A DNA stretch of 64,000 nucleotides, taken from positions 1 to 64,000 of the forward strand of contig JAXGGA010002996.1 in assembly GCA_038373865.1 (NCBI GenBank), in the 5' to 3' direction. The DNA is from Uloborus plumipes. Its lineage: Eukaryota; Arthropoda; Arachnida; Araneae; Uloboridae. The notes under the pieces were generated by a model, which did not search any database, was not told the DNA's origin, and worked only from the letters and a program-made list of their open reading frames with translations. Every line of letters begins with the position of its first letter. Positions within the stretch are counted from its first letter, which is position 1. The position numbers were made by a program, and so were the translations under genes. Of the stretch, positions 47,396 to 59,477 are shown in pieces.

Positions 47396-48685
47396 GGGGA
47401 GAGTGGTAATGAATGGGCCATGGTGATGAATGGGCCACTAACAAAATATGAAAAAGTATTTGCATGAATTTTTTTTTGATGCCACCAATAGATGTAGCTA
47501 TTTGTTCTACTAAACTCATCCAATTATCATTCATTTGCGCTGAGCCATTTTCAAACTAGAGTGACATGGTCAAGAATCTGACTGAAAAGTAAGTTTTTCC
47601 CTTTTTGGTAAAACATTTCCTAGCTAAAATGTACCAAGTATTTCACTGCATACATATGTATAAGCTAGTCTTTCCATATCTATAAACTAATCTTAAGATG
47701 TATTTTGATGTTATCCAAATTCAATGTACTCAAAAAACCTAAATGTATTCCAAAAGTATAGGTGGGGCTGAATGGGCCACTATGTCATGGTAATGAATGG
47801 GCCACCTAAATATTGTTTTTATTCCTTTTCTTTGGATTTTCGCAATAATATGAAACACAACTGACTGTCATAGATAGATTAAGATTACTGTCGTCAAAAT
47901 AGGTTTGTAGTAACTTCTAAATATAATTTGCAGATCTCTATTATATTCCTATAGTACAATAGACCTCTGGTCGCAGTGCGTGGCTTGAAAAAGCCCCCCT
48001 CTCTCCTTCATATTATATTTCTCACAGTACAATTTCATTTTCTTTCTTGGTAACTTAAGTTAGATATTTCTTATTCCCGATGTCTAGTAAGTTTAAAAAC
48101 AAAATTTGAATTTTGACAAGTTTGAAAATGAAGATGAAGTTTTTGAAAGTGATTTTTAATATTATTTTTGAAATATATAAATTTTGTTAAATCATAGTGT
48201 GTATTATCTGTTATTTTTTTTATATATATATTTGATGTTATTTAGTTCTTACAATCTCATTATTTAGTCATTTTTCTGCTACAATTGGTATGCATCAGTT
48301 TTATTTTAATTGCATCAGTTTTGATGTTTATATAATTTTAAATCAGTATGATTTTGTATCATCATGTCATATGCCACATTTATTATGTCATATTCAGCAA
48401 ATAAAAGATTAAATCCACATGTTTTCATTGAATTCATTTAGTGGCCCATTCATTACCTTCGATGGCCCATTCAACCCCATAGGTGGGGTTGAATGGGCCA
48501 AATTTCAAAATTTTTATTTTCTATTATAATTCATTATAGATAGGTGCTAATCCAACTTTTATGACTTTTTTAGATAACCAGATAAGTAAAGTAACTAAAA
48601 CACCAATTTAGAGTTAAAACAAAGTGTAAGAAAAAATTACAAAAATTCAAAACCAAAAAGTGGCCCATTCATTACCACTCTCCCC
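47396..48685. mobile_element. pogo-like element family E (1290 bp)
   Basis: Perfect 25-bp inverted ends beginning GGGGAGAGTGGTAATGAATG (47396-47420 and 48661-48685), with TA at 47394-47395 and 48686-48687. Internal copies of TGAATGGGCCA: 47422-47438, 47763-47780, 47788-47804, inverted at 48440-48458 and 48461-48478, and direct at 48483-48500. The inner clusters lie 367-408 bp from the left and 185-245 bp from the right. No recognisable transposase remains. Confidence 0.8.
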
Positions 48686-48687
48686 TA

Positions 48688-49353
48688 TATATTTTTTTCT
48701 GTTTCCCTCAACTCACGGCATTTTTTTTTTTTAATTTCGACTTATATATTTTTTAAGATGTATTTATTTATTTATTTATGTATTATTTCTAGCAGTAATT
48801 TAAAAAAAAGGATGCATAAAATTACAATGAGAAACTTTTTTTTTCTGGGAATTTTGACAAATTTAATTGTTTCTACCTGTAGGAATTAGTGAAATTGGGT
48901 TGCATTTTACCGACATCCTTGCTTAAAAATATAGAAAGTTGTTGTTGCTTTTTTTTTTTGGGGGGGGGGGGCTTTTAAAATGTTTTGTTTTGGGGGGAAA
49001 AGGATCATGAAAGTGAATGGTTGTGGTAAGTGTCATTTAGATGGGGTTGGTCTGATATTTCATTGTAAACAGAATTCTATCGTGGACTTGAAACAAATAA
49101 TCCATTTGCCATTTCATAACCTGAGAAATGTTCTTTTTAAAATGTAGAGGCAAATTCGTGAGCATTCACGGTAGAACTATCAGATTGTTAATTAAAATTG
49201 CGTCCTAAACATTATTTTAACTATCAAGTTGGTGAACAAAAGTCCCCAAATGCAGTTTTACGCAATATTTGATCGATGAGGAAGGGGGATCATGACCTCA
49301 GCGCCCTCCTTTGGATCCACGCTTGAGAAAAATAAGCTTATGATACCTTGAAA
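48688..49353. other. No gene recognised; poly-T/poly-G tract
   Basis: A run of T then 12 or so G at about 48951-48971. Otherwise an AT-rich spacer. Confidence 0.5.
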
Positions 49354-49355
49354 TA

Positions 49356-50784
49356 CACTGGCGGAAAAAAAAATCCCAACACCAAGAAAGACTTGTGTTA
49401 GATAAACGAAATTTGGTAGGCGTGTTTATACAAGTGAAAGATGACATCGATTGAAATTTCGTGTTCCGCGCATAAGTGTGGCGCAGCTGGCGTCACTCAG
49501 AACATGCAAATAAGGCTTGTTTTAAAAGCGTGTTGTGAAGCTCGTGTGTATTATTTTTCCATGAAATTGGACGAATTGCGTTCATGTTAGCCAGGAATAC
49601 TTTTTAAGAAGAAGAAGAAGCCATTATCAACAGCTCACCGAGTTTAAATGAGGTCGTACAAATTGGCTACGAGAAGGTGGATTTTCATTTCGCGATATTG
49701 CAGAAAGACTTGGGTGGGAATGTTTCCACCATGCATGATTATTGGAAGCTATGGGCAAGGGATGGTACTACCTCAAGAAGATCGAGTTCCGAGCTGCCAC
49801 GTGGCACGACTGGGAAGGAAGATCGCCGAATCTTGCGTACGGCCGTGGCGCATCGTACTGCATCTGCGGCTGACATTCAAGCTGCAGTTGGTACCGTCGT
49901 GACCCAAGGAACGGTAAGAAACTGTTTACTTCAAGGACAGCTCCGAGCCAGGCAGCCTGTAGCCGGTATTCCATTGACTGCAAACAATTGCCTTTTCCGA
50001 CGGCAGTGGTGCCACGACAGAGCTCACTGGAGGTCGGAGTGGAGATCTGTTGTAATTTTTGATGAAAACAGATTCTGAATTAGTGCCAGTGGTGGCTGTA
50101 TATTGGTTGGAAGGAGGCCAGGGGACCGCCTGCATCCAAGCGGTCTACGGCCTAGACACACGGGACTCACACCTGGAGATATGGTCTCTGGAGCAATTTC
50201 CTACGACAGCAGGGGCATTCTTGTGGTTATCCCAAACTCACTGACTGAAAATTTGTCGTCAGTCTGTTAATTTAACCAGTAGTACAGCCCTTCATGAGTA
50301 GCATTCAAGGGGTCGTTTTCCAACCGGATAACGCTCACCCTCACATCGCTGTTGTAACGCAATATGCTCTACAGAGTGCTGACATGTTACCATGACCTGA
50401 AAAATCATCAGGTCTGTCTCCAATTGATAACGTATGGGATATCATGGGATGGCACCTCGAGCATCATCCACAGTCAGCAATGACGGTCCTAGTATTGACA
50501 CAGCAAGTGCAACAAGCATGGAACTCCATACCACAAAGTGACATTCGGCACCTGTATGACATAATGCATGCACGCTTGCATGCTTGCCTTCAAAATTCTG
50601 GAGGTTACACCCTCTAATAAATTAACATAATTTCACATTTGCACAGCATTTTCTTGAGCTTAAATTAGCCAGTGATCTTGTACATTTAATCATTTAAACA
50701 TGTTAACTAGACAATTGCATTACCGAAATTTTATTACTCTACGGCAATTTTTTCTTGGTGTTGGGATTTTTTTTTCCGCCAGTG
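49356..50784. mobile_element. Tc1-like transposon, decayed gene but perfect ends, 1429 bp
   Basis: Perfect 34-bp inverted ends (49356-49389 and 50751-50784) begin CACTGGCGG followed by nine A and TCCCAACACC. TA flanks at 49354-49355 and 50785-50786. The transposase inside is on the plus strand and broken. It belongs to a different family from the intact element at 32601-33818 by both ends and protein. Confidence 0.93.
49610..50617 (+). pseudogene. Tc1-like transposase, broken
   Basis: Order of fragments: HYQQLTEFK, a stop at 49649, TNWLREGGFSFRDIAERLGW (N-terminal HTH), a frameshift near 49715-49725, then an open block NVSTMHDYWKLWARDG ... RTASAADIQAAVGTVVTQGT ... RRQWCHDRAHWRSEWRSVV and IFDENRF with the first Asp. 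A stop follows at 50076-50078, then the same frame continues GRRPGDRLHPSGLRPRHTG and GAISYDSRGILVVIPNSLTE to another stop near 50268. FQPDNAHPH carries the second Asp (50327-50329). The third acidic residue is Asp instead of Glu (SPID, 50426-50428). The tail AWNSIPQSDIRHLYDIMHAR ends with GGYTL. Two stops, at least two frameshifts and the altered acid make it inactive. Confidence 0.9.
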
Positions 50785-50786
50785 TA

Positions 50787-51137
50787 ATTATAGCTCACAT
50801 TGAAGTATGTTGATTTCAAAAGGAAAACTTGTGCTGACGAAAACGAAAAGTAATTTCCGTTTTTCTGGGACGCAATGATTAGCGACTACTATTTGTTCAT
50901 CAAGAGAAAACTTTCTTAACAAAAATATAAATAAAAACAGGGACTAATGCACCTGATCTAATCCACTTTAAATGTGTTCTGCAATGTAAAATGTATGCCA
51001 ATGCACTGGCAGTAAGTTAAAAATATTCATGTATAATCTCCAGCAGTGTTATTGTAATAATTCATAAACACATATTCTCCATTTGAAAAAAAAATAGGAC
51101 CAACTAAATACTTTTAGCATTGTTTTTATGGACCCAC
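50787..51137. other. No gene recognised
   Basis: AT-rich spacer between the Tc1-like element and the SINE. Confidence 0.5.
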
Positions 51138-51760
51138 TGAAAGAATGGTGTAGTAGTTAGACGCTGGTTTCCTTACACATAAAGACGTAGGTTCAAACCT
51201 AACTCCAGTCGGTGGAGTTGGAAGATGCAGGAAATCGACAGCGTTGTAGCATGTGATTATGCGGCACGTCAAAAATCCCTCGAGTGCTCGTTTCGCATTG
51301 AGTGTTTTTGGCAAAATTAAATTCCTAGTACAGTTTCACATGGAATAGAGCCCAGGTGCCTCCATCTAGTGGATAAACTGGGCGTCAAAATTATCCTGGC
51401 AATGGAATCCCACCGATAATGGTGCTACGTGAAAGAGTGGATGCTACACTGCCGTGCTAAGCACAGAAGTCGTATCTGCACTTTTTAATAAAATTGAGTT
51501 ATCGCCACCAGGTGGCTCTTTGTGACGTATTTTACCTAAAGAAAAAATTATATGGTCATTTGAGAAGGGGAAATATTTTTTCAAAAATTCTGAAAATGTT
51601 TCATCTGAATCAAATACATGTTGGCGCAAAACTTTAAAGAGTTATATCTCACTTTGAGCTCGACTGCAGATACCACTTTTGCGCTTAGCACTGCAATATA
51701 CCGGGGGTTCGCCCTAGGTCTGCAAAGGATAGGGACTCTACCACAGCACCTTTAGAAAGG
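51138..51760 (+). mobile_element. tRNA-derived SINE (interrupted by a MITE)
   Basis: The head contains an RNA polymerase III A-box-like TGGTGTAGTAGTTAGACGC (51146 onward) and a B box GGTTCAAACCT (51190-51200), about 44 bp apart, as in a tRNA. It cannot fold as a normal tRNA gene. Downstream is a non-tRNA body with ATGTGATTATGCGGCACGTC and CTCGAGTGCTCGTTTCGC, typical in style of arthropod SINEs. The body is split by the inverted-repeat element at 51448-51697. The 3' limit (GCACCTTTAG, then A-rich, about 51760) is approximate. Confidence 0.65.
51448..51697. mobile_element. Short fold-back MITE inside the SINE, 250 bp
   Basis: The ends ACTGCCGTGCTAAGCACAGA (left) and ATTGCAGTGCTAAGCGCAAA (right, read inward) stay similar through GTATCTGCA, about 33 bp with several mismatches. 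The outer sequence reads as SINE on either side, so this is probably a nested insertion. The target duplication could not be fixed because the bases around the tips are themselves repetitive. Confidence 0.6.
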
Positions 51761-54700
51761 AAAAAAAATGTGTACCAATGAGTGTGTCTGACCGAAATAT
51801 TTGCTTTGCATTCAAGAAAAAATAAAAATTCGGCTTTTGTTTAACAGTGTTATCTGTCAAAAAGTAAATATCTTGGTATTTAAATCAATGAAAAGTTAGT
51901 TCCAAGTCAATGACTTGGGACATTTCTTCAATTTCAAAAACGCAATGCAGATTTATTTCTAGATCTTCCTTCAATTCAACAAGCTCTTCTAATAAAACAA
52001 AAACAAGCGCATCAATGGAATGACAGTAAAAAAACCATGTTTCATGCTTCCAAAAAACCTTCCTGATGTACCCCAGAAAAAGGGATGTACCAAATAAACC
52101 CGATTAAATACTTTTATCCAATGATATTTTTTTATATTACTATCTTTCAAGTTTTACCCTAAGTTTATAGTAATAAAATTTTATTCCTATTCAAGGAAGT
52201 TTATAGGTCAGATTTTTCAATATTTATCGCCAATATCACGTTGATATCTTTTTAGAAATTTTTCCGACAATTTTCGAGATTTTATTTGAGTACCACATTT
52301 TCATATTTTTTCAGATATTTTATATTTAAAGTAACAAAATGTCAATATTATTACGATAAATTGCATAGTCAACTCACATTTTTTATTTTCAAAAGTTATG
52401 CGTGGCAAAAAATTGATTGAATTTAATCAGAATTTGAAACCAATGACGAAAAACTAGCTTTTTTTTTTTAACCAGATCAATTTTAACTCTCTTTATGTGT
52501 AAATAATTAAACAACATTGCTAACTTAAGAAATAAAAGGGGAATGAAATCATGTAAGAAAGGTTATTCAAGCGAAAATGAATTTTCATGGAAAAATTAAA
52601 GAAGCAGAGCGTGAAATGTTTTTTGTCTCTCCTCTAAAATTTACAAAAACCGGATGAAACAGGTATATATACTAAACGCCTCGATTAACATGCAGAATTT
52701 ATGAGGGAAGAATATGATTATAACTGGAATTCAGTAAGACATACATTATCGCATTCCATTTTTTCTTGAAGTAATAAATCAAAATATTGCTTTTAATTTT
52801 ATCATACGGTTTTTACAGAAAAGTAAATAATAAATTTTGATGGCCTTTATGGGCATAATTATTACTGACACAAACTGAAGTAATAAAGAAAATTCTTTGC
52901 TCAGAAAATGTTTGATGGAGGTAGTGAAACGTTTAAAGACAGCTTTTGATGTTCCACAAAAAAATATTATAATTACTTCTAAAAAGTAAGCAGATAGCAG
53001 GAATTATGTACAAGCTTCTAAAAGAGCCTTTTTTTTAAGTACGAGTAATTATTACTTTTACTGGATAATGCAATATGCAGCATTGTAAGTTAATTTAATT
53101 TCTTAGAAATGCAGTTAAAAGAACTTTTTATTTCAGCAAAAAGGCTGAAAAATCGTTTGGTGGTTATGTTCACCCCATCCTGAAGCTGTGGAGAAAGTTT
53201 ACTCATCCTTTATCAGAGAAATTTATGAAAAAAATATTGCAGTTTTACTGAGCAAAGCAAGATGAGCCGAAGCAAGCAAGTTTGGTTTTTCGAATTTTTA
53301 TGATATTTCATGAAACATTTTCAGGTAAAGGAAACAATCTAAGAGGAACAATTAAAAAGGTTTAAACATCCTGTTAAAAAATTAAAATTGCTTCTGCAAA
53401 ATTGAATTTTTCCGTCAAGGACTTTAGACAGGTTTTGAAGCATTATTATTCCTTCTTTTAGAATTCCTGTGCTTATAGGTGATTTACTGCATATTTCTAT
53501 AATTTTTTATAATGCTTTGTCTTTTTTTTCATATTTTTTATGCAGACTAACAGGATTTTCATTTAAGGGGGGTCGGGGGGGAGGGGGTCAACCCCCCCCC
53601 CCCCCCAGCGACTTCGGAAATATCCCCCAGCGACTTCGGTGTATTTACGAATAAGTAGGCTCCTGACACCATTCCTGCTGATTCTTATGTTCACTGACTT
53701 CCTGAATCCAAATATGATCATAGTTTTCCCCCATCACTTTTAGGAAATAGAGGTGTTTTATCAACTCAAAAGTAGTCTATTTTTGAACATAATAATGCGT
53801 TGTTACAGCCGAGTGAATAAATGTAATGCACTCAGTCATAGTTTACTTTTCGGACACATCTTGCACAACATTTTGGCGAGTTTTTTTAAACATTAATTCA
53901 GTTTTAAAATCGCCTGTTCTAGAAGTGAGTGATTACATTTGTTATTGGATTTCATAATATGAAAATAAAAAAAAAACCTTTTCGGTATCAATACGATCAG
54001 CTTGGTTCTGAATTGTGATATCATATTTTATTGAAAAGGACAGGAAAAAAAATATATCACACACAGAAAGTTACGACCTGGTTTCAAAGTTGTCCAATGT
54101 AAGAGCTGCTTCATGTGTTAACTTTACTTTAGTTAATGGTTGTCAAACGTGTCCTGATTCGAGAAGGCTTTTCGCATTTAGATTTGTCTTGGGAAAGATA
54201 GTTAAAGAGTTGTTCTAAACTTCACTTTTTATACGTGAAAAATTTGTGATGGTCTCTCTCCTACAATTGCGTTAAATACACATTTGTACTTAAGTATTAT
54301 TTGGGTAAAAAACGCCCAAAATAACGGTACATAATTTGAATGTCAAAAAAATTATAGTAATAACAGATAAACCTACGTTACACAAAGAAATCAGAATGCT
54401 TTGGCAATAAAATATACAAGTTATTTTGTTCAACTACACGAATGATTTTTAGATATAAAGCTATTTATTATGTTTGCCTATTTTGTTTACTATCGGAAAG
54501 AATAAATGCAAACAGAAACAAACTTGTTTGAGATCGTAAACTCTAAGAAGAGATAAACTAAATCCTCTCAACATTCTCGAAGAAGAAAAACTCTGAAATG
54601 TGGTTAACAGAAAGCTCCGAAAGTTTGTATTTTACTTTGTTGAAGAATTTATTCCAGTAGCTCTTAACCAAGGAGCTACAACAATAAATTGTACTAAAAA

Positions 54701-55378
54701 TTATGTATGGGGGCTGAGCACTCAAAACGAGTACTTATTTTGATGTCAAAATTCTATAACAAATTTTCTTTCACAAAAATAGAAAAACATTTTAACAGAG
54801 TTTTCAAAAATATATCTTTTACTAAAGCATTGTAAGGAAAATAAAATACGTTTTTTCTGAAAATTATTTTACAGTTGATACTGTTTCAATTTTAAACTTT
54901 TGTTGGAAAAGGATTTTTCTTTACACTACTGCACACATTTAATGAAAGTTTTCAAAATGCACTATTCTGCAATCAGATTTGTCTTTTCTTATTTTCTTCA
55001 TCTTACTAGTTTTTTTAGTTAACAAATTCTCGCGATTTACATGAGCACACAATTTCGTAAGAGTGCATAAATATAAGGGAAACTAAGGAAGTTTCACCAC
55101 AAGGGAGGTTTTACCCAAGCTATCGCTTCAGGGGCGATACAAAGGAGGGGCCATTCGGCGATCGCCCCTCCCTTGAGGGACTTTTCACCGGTAATTTTTC
55201 TGTATTGAAGTTCAAAAAACGTTTTTTTTTTCTTTTTCTTTTTTTCTTTTTTTTTTTAATTAGTTTTAATGATGTTGGGAGAATGAGTTTTGGATCTTTC
55301 CCCCAGATTTTTTCCGGAATTGAAGTCAGAAACCTTTGTGATCAATATTTGCTGACTAGTATATATGGAAAAAGTGAG
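51761..55378. other. No gene recognised; G/C hairpin tract and small GC patch
   Basis: A G-run/C-run pair at 53566-53587 and 53592-53606 can fold into a hairpin, followed by CCCCAGCGACTTCGG twice (about 53603-53639). A GC-rich patch at about 55105-55180 contains GGCGATCGCC and AGGGGCGAT words that look like a repeat end, without a partner. No coding frame is supported. Confidence 0.4.
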
Positions 55379-55380
55379 TA

Positions 55381-56670
55381 CCGTAAAATGGGGTGAATCG
55401 AAACACTTTTCAGCTTTGATTGTCAAAAAAGCAGTTAAAAGATTTTTTTCTAATTCGATTTTTTGGTAAAAACTTTGGTTTTTGCTTTACTTTTGATATT
55501 CCAAGAAAAGACAAAACATTTTGAACAATTATTATTAAAATATATAGGAAATTATGGGTGTTCCGAATCACCCCGCTGATAGGGGTCAATCGGAACACAT
55601 GTTATAATTTTTATTTTTTTTCAATTTAACCTGTAATAGGTCTTACAAACATGAGTAATATTGATGGGGGAGAATAAGAACAGATAATTACTGTCAAATA
55701 AATGTATAATTTCAATACCAGTAAACGTATATAATTTGTCAAAATTCAAAATAATTTTGAACTTATGAAAAATGAAAATTAATTTTAAGAAATGGTTTTA
55801 ATTGCAATACAAAGATTTAACATGAATGGAAGTCACTCATGTCGTCCACAAATATGTACTTGTCCTTAAAACCAGCAATCGTGACTTGTCTTAAATTTTT
55901 TCATAACATCTCCTGGGATGAACTCTGCCTTTTCTTTAGTTTCTTGAACTTTCTGGGTTTCGGGGATTGTCCTGAAATATATTTTCGCTTATTCATCACT
56001 GTCTGTGTGCTGGACTTTTACTACATAAAGTCTATGCGACTTTCCCCCTCGTATTTTAAGCAAAAAGAAGTCTCCTGGAGAAAAAATCTTTTGAAATCTG
56101 TAACTTTTTGTCATTCTAAGATCTTTGCTCACGAAAAGGGATAAACAGTAATAAATCCTTGTCCGTGTCTTTATTAGAAGAATTGGGGTTAGAATCTTGA
56201 ATTTTTAAACACTTTCCGTCAAATAAGTTTGAATTGGAACTACAGAACTAAGTGTTCCGATTCACCTCGCAAATTTTTTTCCTATGTCATTTTTCAGAAT
56301 TCTTCATTTTTATGACACAATTTATAAAAAATGTAAATTCTAATGTGGTATTCTGTTGTTCAGATGCATGTATAATTGAAACATACCACTCTTAGTTTTT
56401 AAATATAAGAAGATTTGCTCTTGCATATGAAGTTTTGCAGGGTGTGAAAATGTAATGTTTTATAGCATTCCACGTGTAGCCCTCCTGAGAAGCCAGTAGC
56501 GTTGCTAGACTGACAAAAGTAATTTTTTCCTACTTCCTATGATCTTACCTTTCTATAAAAAAAATTAATGGCGAAAAATACTCAATAGTATATTTATGAA
56601 GAATTTCTTTGTACGGTCGGGAAGTTTTGTTCCGATTGACCCCGCTGTTCCTATACACCCCATTTTACGG
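55381..56670. mobile_element. pogo-like element family A, copy 2 (1290 bp)
   Basis: The same element as 28037-29327, in the same orientation and almost the same length, with scattered substitutions. Its ends match perfectly for 15 bp (CCGTAAAATGGGGTG, both sides) with TA at 55379-55380 and 56671-56672. Internal motifs repeat at about 177-217 bp from the left and 400-417 bp from the right. The matching short frames in both copies (minus 55410-55598, plus 55839-56144) reflect shared ancestry; neither is a credible gene. Confidence 0.85.
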
Positions 56671-56672
56671 TA

Positions 56673-59477
56673 ATAAAAATCAATCGCAGCTCTTGAAAAT
56701 TTTCTAGATGCGCCCTTGTATCGTTTTCACATTTAAAAATTATTTAACTGATGAGAGCCAAAATGGTGTTAAGCAGAATGAAAAGTAGTTTCTAGTTTTT
56801 GCTACTTTCAAGCATAATCGAAAATCAATCACATGCAATACGTTTTTAAGGATTTTTTTTTTCTGCAAATTCCCCTTTCCTGTGCCATTGTTCATTGACA
56901 TACACAGAAGTACGTCAAATTATTTGTGTGCTCGGATTAATATGCTTTAAGACTACAGACCTATTCTTTGCTTTCACTTTTTGTTTTTAATGCATTTTTT
57001 TAATTTATCTGTTTTTTTTAATGGTTACTGAGGGAGGTTTGGTTTGAGTCGCATCAATTCTAAGAGGTTTTGCCCCGGTCAAAGCTCCAATTTTGTTTCA
57101 TTTCTTTGTGTAATGTTTTTTAAGTGTATGCATCACTTAATCAGTTTTAAAAAGGAAGGTATTAAACTCAGGTGAAATATTTTTTTTCTCTTAACTTGCA
57201 ATCACAGTCATTTAATATAGTTTTGAATTTGAAACACTTCCTGTTTATCCCGTATTCTGACCAAACAATACGCCACTGGAATTCGCTTTTTCACTTTGAA
57301 CTTATTTCGGTTCCCAACCCATCTTTAACATTCCTCGTTTAATAACTAGTCTCCACTTTATTGTAACTGAAATACCTTATACTTAACATGAAAATCCCCG
57401 AAATTAAGCCTTTTTTTTTGGAAAGAAATAACTTTTTTTTTCCACATTTGTTTTTAAACTGAACATTTCCTATTCTATTAATGTTTTCGGTACCTCGTGG
57501 AATCCTGTATATTAAATATTTCATTTTCACTTTTTTAAAAATACACTATAAGAAGATTTTACAGAGCTAAGACATAAACAACAGCATTTTAATAGAATTG
57601 ATAAAGTTAAAAACATTTTACTAATTACAGCACTTTATAGCTCTGAAAGTTTGACTAACAACTTCAACAGGTTTCAGCAGTAAACCCTTTTGCTCTGACC
57701 ACTATTCAAAAGTACAAAATGAATGAATTTACATTCAATGCATAGTAAAATCTGAGCAGTTTGCGTGCGTCCATTTGCCAAAGCAATACCCAAAAAAAAG
57801 GCAAATGTGGGAGAAAACGTATCAAATCAAGGATTTTAACAGATACCCCTGTCAAAGCTGAAATCTAAAACACACACGATGCGAAAAGAGTAAGGAAAAA
57901 TCCGCAAAATGTTAAGAAAAACATCATGAAACATTTTTTAAAAAACTGATGATTATTTTAGTCTTCAAAAGTAAGAAAAGATGAGGTTTTTATAAATTCT
58001 TTTACAAAACATCATGTAGCTACAGTTTTATTTACCATATAAAAGAAGCACAGAAAGAGTGGCTTTGAAATTTTGATCGTGACATTTCTAACGATCAGAA
58101 TCTCGACTGATTCAAATTCAACAACCTTGGTTCACATTTTGTGTTATTTTTAATCACTAAATAAATTAATTGTATTTCATTAAATATTAATATTGCCTAT
58201 ACCTTGTAATAACATTCTATTACACATGTAATAAATGCTCCATAAGGTCTCGAAGTTTTAAACTCTGTGGGCCACAAATCTCTCTGATGGGGTGAGACCG
58301 AGTTTGGACACTCTTGAATAATCACAGATAAAAATTATAAAGTAAAAAGTTATGCCAAACAATATTAAGCTAAAGAATAATGTCAACTTAGACATTTTTT
58401 GTGTTAAAAAAAGGGTAAAGAAATATTTTTGGAAAAAGTTGGCCATATCTCCTTAGTCTCCCCTGCATAAACTCAACATATGTAGGGCTTAATTTCTACC
58501 AAAAGAGGTGCGGGAGCCCCTTCATCCGTTCCCTTTTTAAATATGCCAAAGTTGCCTGAAATTTTTCATTAAAATTATTCAATAGAAATTAAGTTGTGGG
58601 ACACCAAAAATTGACAACAAGTGGTTTTTCCTAACTTCCAACTTATCAGCTCTCTCCCGATTTCTCTATTCAACAACTAGATAAAGAAAGTAATTCTGAA
58701 AAAGGAGTGGACAAACTTGATTTGACTGAGTATTCTTATTAGAATTAATTGATTGGAGAAATTAAAAGAAAAATATCGAACAGAACTACTAAATCAAAAT
58801 AAAAAATGTGATGGAAGTATTATAATACATTAAAGTAACCGAAAAGAAAAACGCTGCTTTCGAGAAAAATTAAAGACTCTGATTTCTTTACAAACTCTCA
58901 TTCTCAAAGACTATAATAACAAAGACCATGAAGGTCCAGCAAGAGAGAAGAAGGGGAGGAACAGTGTTATAGTTTAAGATCCGGCTTGGGTTTACCTAAC
59001 CTCTTCGAGTTTCCCAATATATCATATACAAAAATTAAGATAAAAATATTACAAACACAATGGTAAAAGACTGACTTAGCAAAAGTGCTCCTTATAAAGG
59101 GTTGTCGCGATTTTAAAATTTCAATAATGCAGTCATTTTGCAGACTTTCTGCAGTCATCTTCAAGTTAAAGAAGAAATTTAGCAGATAGCTGCAAAATTT
59201 CTGCAGTTTTTTTGCAGATTTTTTTAAAGGCACATAATTCAGAAATGCACATTATTTCTTAATCACATAGCCATTTTCATACGAAAATTCAGAGTTTTGA
59301 GAAGAATAAATGCTATATTTGTGAGAGATTTAGATCTGCTCTGAATTTCAAAAAAAAAAAGCAGATAAACTGCAGATTCTTATAAAATTGGAAGATACCT
59401 GCAGAAAAACTGCCAGTTTTACTCAGCTCTACTATAACTTCAAAGCACGGCAACCCTATGATTGGAGCCCTTTTGCT
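56673..59477. other. No gene or element recognised
   Basis: AT-rich sequence. No open frame with a motif and no terminal repeats located. Confidence 0.45.

Noticed and set aside
51146..51200. tRNA gene from A and B box matches
   Set aside because: The boxes are spaced like a tRNA, but the 5' and 3' arms do not pair into a cloverleaf and a SINE-type body follows. A tRNA-derived SINE fits better.
55100..55185. GC-rich patch with GGCGATCGCC as a promoter/CpG island
   Set aside because: Too short, and its inverted words look like a fragment of a repeat end. No gene follows.
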